Positions 60,980-64,000 of a stretch of DNA of 64,000 nucleotides are shown here, piece by piece (within the stretch, counting starts at the first letter, position 1; each line of letters starts with the position of its first letter). Source of the DNA: Lysinibacillus sp. OF-1 (GTDB taxonomy: Bacteria > Bacillota > Bacilli > Bacillales_A > Planococcaceae); the NCBI RefSeq assembly GCF_028356935.1, contig NZ_CP102798.1, forward strand, positions 1,426,001-1,490,000, given 5' to 3'. The notes beneath the pieces are model-generated. The model was not told where the DNA came from. It was given only the letters and a program-made list of their open reading frames with translations, and made no database searches. Made by a program: the position numbers and the translations under genes.

Positions 60980-62422
60980 ATGGAACTTGAACAATTATTG
61001 CACAAGCATTTTGGTTATTCATCATTTCGACCAGGGCAGAAAGAAGTCATTGAAGCTTTGCTGCAAGAGCAAGACGTTATTGCCTTATTGCCGACAGGAA
61101 TGGGGAAATCACTCTGCTACCAGCTTCCAGCCTATATATTAGAAAAGCCTGTCTTAATTGTGTCACCATTGCTTTCATTAATGCAGGATCAGGTAGAAGA
61201 GCTGAAGCGTTTTGGAGAAAAGAGAGTGATCGCTTTAAATTCTTTTTTATCCCAAACAGAAAAACGCTATGTACTACATTATCTAGAGCAGTATCGGTTT
61301 ATCTTTACCTCACCAGAAATGTTATTACAGCAGCAGGTACAAGAGAAATTAGCGCAAATGAAGCTTGGCTTAATCGTAGTGGATGAAGCGCACTGTATAT
61401 CACAATGGGGCTTTGATTTTCGACCGGATTATTTACGAATTGGTGAATGGTTTTCGAGGGGAAATCGCCCGCCAATATTGGCGCTATCCGCCACAGCAAC
61501 GGATAAGGTTGTTCGAGATATACGTGAGACCCTATCACTCAAGGCGCCATTTGAATTTATGTATAATGTTGACCGTGCAAATATTCATTTAGGTCGTATA
61601 GTAGTAGAGGATAAGGCTGATAAAGCTAGGTGGCTCATGCAGCATATTAAAGAAACAGCAGGGCCAGGTATTTTGTATGTATCTTCACGCAAACGTGCGC
61701 AGCAATATAGTGAAGCCCTTTTACAAGCAGGTATTCGCACCGCAGCATACCATGCAGGCTATGGAGCAGAAGACCGTCAGTTTATTCAGCAGCAGTTTAT
61801 AGATGGTGAACTGGATTGGATAGTCGCCACGAATGCTTTTGGTATGGGCATCAATAAACTTAATATACGTCAGGTTATACATGAATCGATGCCTGCCAAC
61901 ATAGCGAATTATATGCAGGAAATAGGTCGTGCAGGGCGTGATGGTCAGTCTGCACTTGCCATTTTGCTGTATAGTGAAGGGGATGAAGAGCTAGCGAAAT
62001 TTGTTGTGACAGGTGATTTGCCGACACCACACCATGTTGATCGCTATCAGGAGCTGCTTTCCCAGCAAATACAGCCAACACAGATGCTGAAAAATGGTGA
62101 GCTGAGCGAGACAGCTTTTCGTGTGCTGGATTATTGGGTGCAACAAGAATCTAGTGAACAAGTGAAGGCTCGATTAAATCATTTAGCCCTAGAGAAATAC
62201 AGTGCGGTGAACGAAATGCTAAAAATCATTCAGACAAAAGACTGTATTCGTGAACATTTAGTCGGGTATTTTGGGCAAAAATTGCAGAAAAAGCCGGAAA
62301 ACTGTTGTGAAAATTGTGGAATCCATTATGATGAAATCAAGAAAACACGCTTACAAGAAGATAAGAAAATTGAAATGGTTTCGTGGGAAAGTCGATTGCA
62401 GCAACTTTTAATGGGTATTTAG
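60980..62422 (+). CDS. recQ: RecQ-family ATP-dependent DNA helicase (RecS-like)
   Basis: 480 residues, starting at the base after the ypbB stop. Motif 0/I FRPGQKEVIE and LLPTGMGKSLCYQLP, DEAH box VVDEAHCISQWG, motif V ATNAFGMGINK and motif VI QEIGRAGRDG are intact. A zinc-binding end (CIREHLVGYF ... CCENCG) follows, but the HRDC domain is missing. This short form corresponds to RecS (about 496 residues) of B. subtilis. It unwinds DNA in replication-fork repair. Confidence 0.93.
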   Translation: MELEQLLHKHFGYSSFRPGQKEVIEALLQEQDVIALLPTGMGKSLCYQLPAYILEKPVLIVSPLLSLMQDQVEELKRFGEKRVIALNSFLSQTEKRYVLHYLEQYRFIFTSPEMLLQQQVQEKLAQMKLGLIVVDEAHCISQWGFDFRPDYLRIGEWFSRGNRPPILALSATATDKVVRDIRETLSLKAPFEFMYNVDRANIHLGRIVVEDKADKARWLMQHIKETAGPGILYVSSRKRAQQYSEALLQAGIRTAAYHAGYGAEDRQFIQQQFIDGELDWIVATNAFGMGINKLNIRQVIHESMPANIANYMQEIGRAGRDGQSALAILLYSEGDEELAKFVVTGDLPTPHHVDRYQELLSQQIQPTQMLKNGELSETAFRVLDYWVQQESSEQVKARLNHLALEKYSAVNEMLKIIQTKDCIREHLVGYFGQKLQKKPENCCENCGIHYDEIKKTRLQEDKKIEMVSWESRLQQLLMGI

Positions 62423-62508
62423 ACTAAAACTGACGGTCATTTACTTTTTTCGTAAAATTCGTCATAATAGACATGATAGAAAGCGTAGTAAGGTTGGGGG
62501 AAAGGCGA

Positions 62509-63225
62509 ATGAATAAAGAAGATTATCGCGATAAAATAGAAGAACATCGTCAATCATTTGAAGATGAACAAAATGAACAGCAATCCTTATCAAGAGTTTC
62601 CAGAATGAATAAAAATGGCAATAAAAATAAAAAGCCAAAAAATACAAGACGGAAAACACCGTTAATGACGATTTTGTTTGTTATTTTTATCCTAATTCCA
62701 TTAACAATTCTTATTTATTTTTGGAAATTTTATGAGCCAGGAAAAACGATTGAACAAGCTGAAAAAGATACAGCAGAACAGGTCGTCGAATTAGATCCTT
62801 CCGAGTCATCTGCATCTGATAAAGAGAAAGATAAAGGTAAGGGACAAGACGATCAAGGAGATAAAAAAGCACAGGAGCAATCTCAAAAAGATGCAGACAA
62901 ATTAGCAGCTGAACAAAAGGCTGCGGAAGAAGCGAAAAAAGCTGAAGAAGCAAAAAAAGCTGAGGAAGCGAAAAAAGCCGAAGAAGCTAGAATAGCACAA
63001 CAACAGGCAGAGGCAGCAAGAAAAGCAGAAGAGGCGAAAAAAGCCGAAGAAGCGAAACAAAATGCTAAAGCCACTACACATACTGTCAAAGCGAATGAGA
63101 ACTTATACCGAATCGCATTGAATCATTATGGCGATGGTAGTGAGGCGACATTAGCTAAAATTCGTGCTTTCAATGGTATGTCTTCAAATACGGTCAGGGT
63201 TGGGCAAGTAATTAGGCTACCTTAA
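62509..63225 (+). CDS. ypbE: LysM-domain membrane protein YpbE-like
   Basis: 238 residues from the ATG at 62509 with GGGGGA just upstream; a longer form is less likely. A charged cytoplasmic N-terminus, one membrane segment (about 64-86), an extracellular Asp/Lys stretch, then a Glu-Ala-Lys repeat (EEAKKAE units, about 155-195), and a C-terminal LysM module (THTVKANENLYRIALNHYGDGSEATLAKIRAFNG..) that binds peptidoglycan. The position after recQ matches ypbE of B. subtilis. Confidence 0.9.
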   Translation: MNKEDYRDKIEEHRQSFEDEQNEQQSLSRVSRMNKNGNKNKKPKNTRRKTPLMTILFVIFILIPLTILIYFWKFYEPGKTIEQAEKDTAEQVVELDPSESSASDKEKDKGKGQDDQGDKKAQEQSQKDADKLAAEQKAAEEAKKAEEAKKAEEAKKAEEARIAQQQAEAARKAEEAKKAEEAKQNAKATTHTVKANENLYRIALNHYGDGSEATLAKIRAFNGMSSNTVRVGQVIRLP

Positions 63226-63307
63226 TAAGATTTTTTAATGGTTATATAGTTTTTCTAGTATAAAATAACAGACAAACGTTCACACCAAAACGTACGTCTG
63301 ATTTAGC

Positions 63308-63345
63308 GAAAAGGCGATTCTTCTTAAGAAATGAATCGCCTTTTT
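63308..63345 (+). terminator. Terminator of the ypbB-recQ-ypbE operon
   Basis: GAAAAGGCGATTC / GAATCGCCTTTTT with a 12-nt loop containing its own TTCTTAAGAA dyad. Confidence 0.88.
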
Positions 63346-63369
63346 GCTGTCGTAAGGAGAAGTGAGGAA

Positions 63370-64000
63370 ATGCTATATATAGGGCTATTTCTTTTAGTTG
63401 TCATCGCCTTTCTACTTTATATGTGGAAGGTAGCGCATGAAAATAATGTATTACATCACCAGCTTTCATTACACGGTGAACAGGAACAGGTACGATTATT
63501 TTTTATTTCAGATGTACATTTACGTAAAATAAATAAAAAAATGATTGCACAATTAGAGGGACATTTTGATGCTGTGATTATTGGTGGTGACTTTGCAGAT
63601 AGCCGCACACCTATTGAACGGATTCATGAAAATTTGACTTTATTAAAGTCTATCGCACCAATCTATTTTGTGTGGGGCAATAATGACAGAGAAATTGGAG
63701 AAGAAAGGCTAAAGGACATTTTACAGGCCTATCAGGTTCAAATCATTGTCAATGATGCTGTGCTACTTCCTGTAAAAAATCGTTTTTGGTTAAGTGCAAT
63801 TGAAGATACAACAGTGAAAGAATATAGCTTTGAAAAGGCCTTTGAAAAGGTAGGAGAGCAGGATTTAGTTGTTTTCATTGCACATAACCCAGGTGTTTTT
63901 GCCAAAGTTCGAGCAAAGTTCCGAGCAGATTTAATGATGGGGGGACATTTACATGGGGGGCAGATTCGATTCGGTCCTTATGGTGTTCATCCCAACGGTT
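63370..64000 (+). CDS. ypbG: Calcineurin-like metallophosphoesterase YpbG-like (3' end outside window)
   Basis: About 210 residues visible. An N-terminal hydrophobic helix (residues 2-18) anchors it in the membrane. The metal motifs are DVHLRK (variant of DxHG), GGDFAD, GNND and GGHLHGGQ. GGAGAAGTGAGG precedes the ATG. The position after ypbE matches ypbG. Confidence 0.88.
   Translation, partial: MLYIGLFLLVVIAFLLYMWKVAHENNVLHHQLSLHGEQEQVRLFFISDVHLRKINKKMIAQLEGHFDAVIIGGDFADSRTPIERIHENLTLLKSIAPIYFVWGNNDREIGEERLKDILQAYQVQIIVNDAVLLPVKNRFWLSAIEDTTVKEYSFEKAFEKVGEQDLVVFIAHNPGVFAKVRAKFRADLMMGGHLHGGQIRFGPYGVHPNG

Noticed and set aside
62883..63089. Alanine/serine-rich 68-codon frame on the minus strand
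   Set aside because: Shadow of the Glu-Ala-Lys repeat of the LysM protein.

Overview
The window is low-GC Bacillales DNA, most probably Lysinibacillus or a close relative. The grounds are strong GGAGG ribosome-binding sites, frequent TTG/GTG starts, the conserved block fer / ypbB-recQ-ypbE-ypbG at the right end, yuaF-floT, a CamS lipoprotein, rocF, and an SLH-anchored surface protein. I saw no rRNA, tRNA or CRISPR array.

Layout. 0-6.5 kb: a quinone reductase divergent from a TetR regulator, arginase and an amino-acid permease, a DUF817 membrane protein and a PNPOx-fold protein. 6.6-9.9 kb: a VanR/VanS-like two-component system followed by a serine D-Ala-D-Ala carboxypeptidase, then a VOC protein. 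10.2-17.5 kb: CamS, a monooxygenase behind a strong Fur box, a ycgR-ycgQ permease pair behind a strong Zur box, and an AraC regulator divergent from an SDR. 18-24.4 kb: a chemoreceptor overlapping a BMP-family lipoprotein gene, an ascorbate-type PTS (IIA-IIB-IIC), and a dead LysR gene. 24.4-26 kb: an AT-rich unknown gene between two decayed genes. 26-36 kb: M48 protease, YitT, small hypotheticals, GIY-YIG/DUF2087, a LytTR-DUF3021-ABC cassette, an AbrB-type transporter and a second chemoreceptor. 36.5-48.9 kb: ABC-F gene with a leader ORF and terminator, GNAT, 5'-nucleotidase, phnDCEE, flotillin pair. 49-54 kb: an island bordered by IS3-type remnants. 54-64 kb: ordinary chromosomal genes.

The most interesting region is 49.4-53.5 kb. 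A tyrosine recombinase gene is followed by two inverted 28-bp sites (11-bp arm, 6-bp asymmetric centre, 11-bp arm, the layout of a tyrosine-recombinase core site) that enclose about 120 bp, and then by a 923-residue secreted, SLH-anchored protein with clostridial-looking features. This has the anatomy of an invertible DNA switch controlling a surface protein (phase variation). The recombinase has its own good promoter outside the segment.

The second unusual item is a family of about 0.5-kb dispersed repeats (four copies here). They have short terminal inverted repeats and a 100-nt internal stem-loop and sit at gene 3' ends. Two full copies are bracketed by duplicated terminator-like hairpins of about 30 bp whose sequence differs between copies but matches at the two ends of one copy, as if the element targets hairpins and duplicates them.

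Regulatory sites seen directly (Fur, Zur, CodY-like, a TetR-type palindrome, a CTTAAG dyad behind the VanRS genes, a possible attenuator before the ABC-F gene) allow specific predictions of control. All functions are inferred from sequence reading alone.
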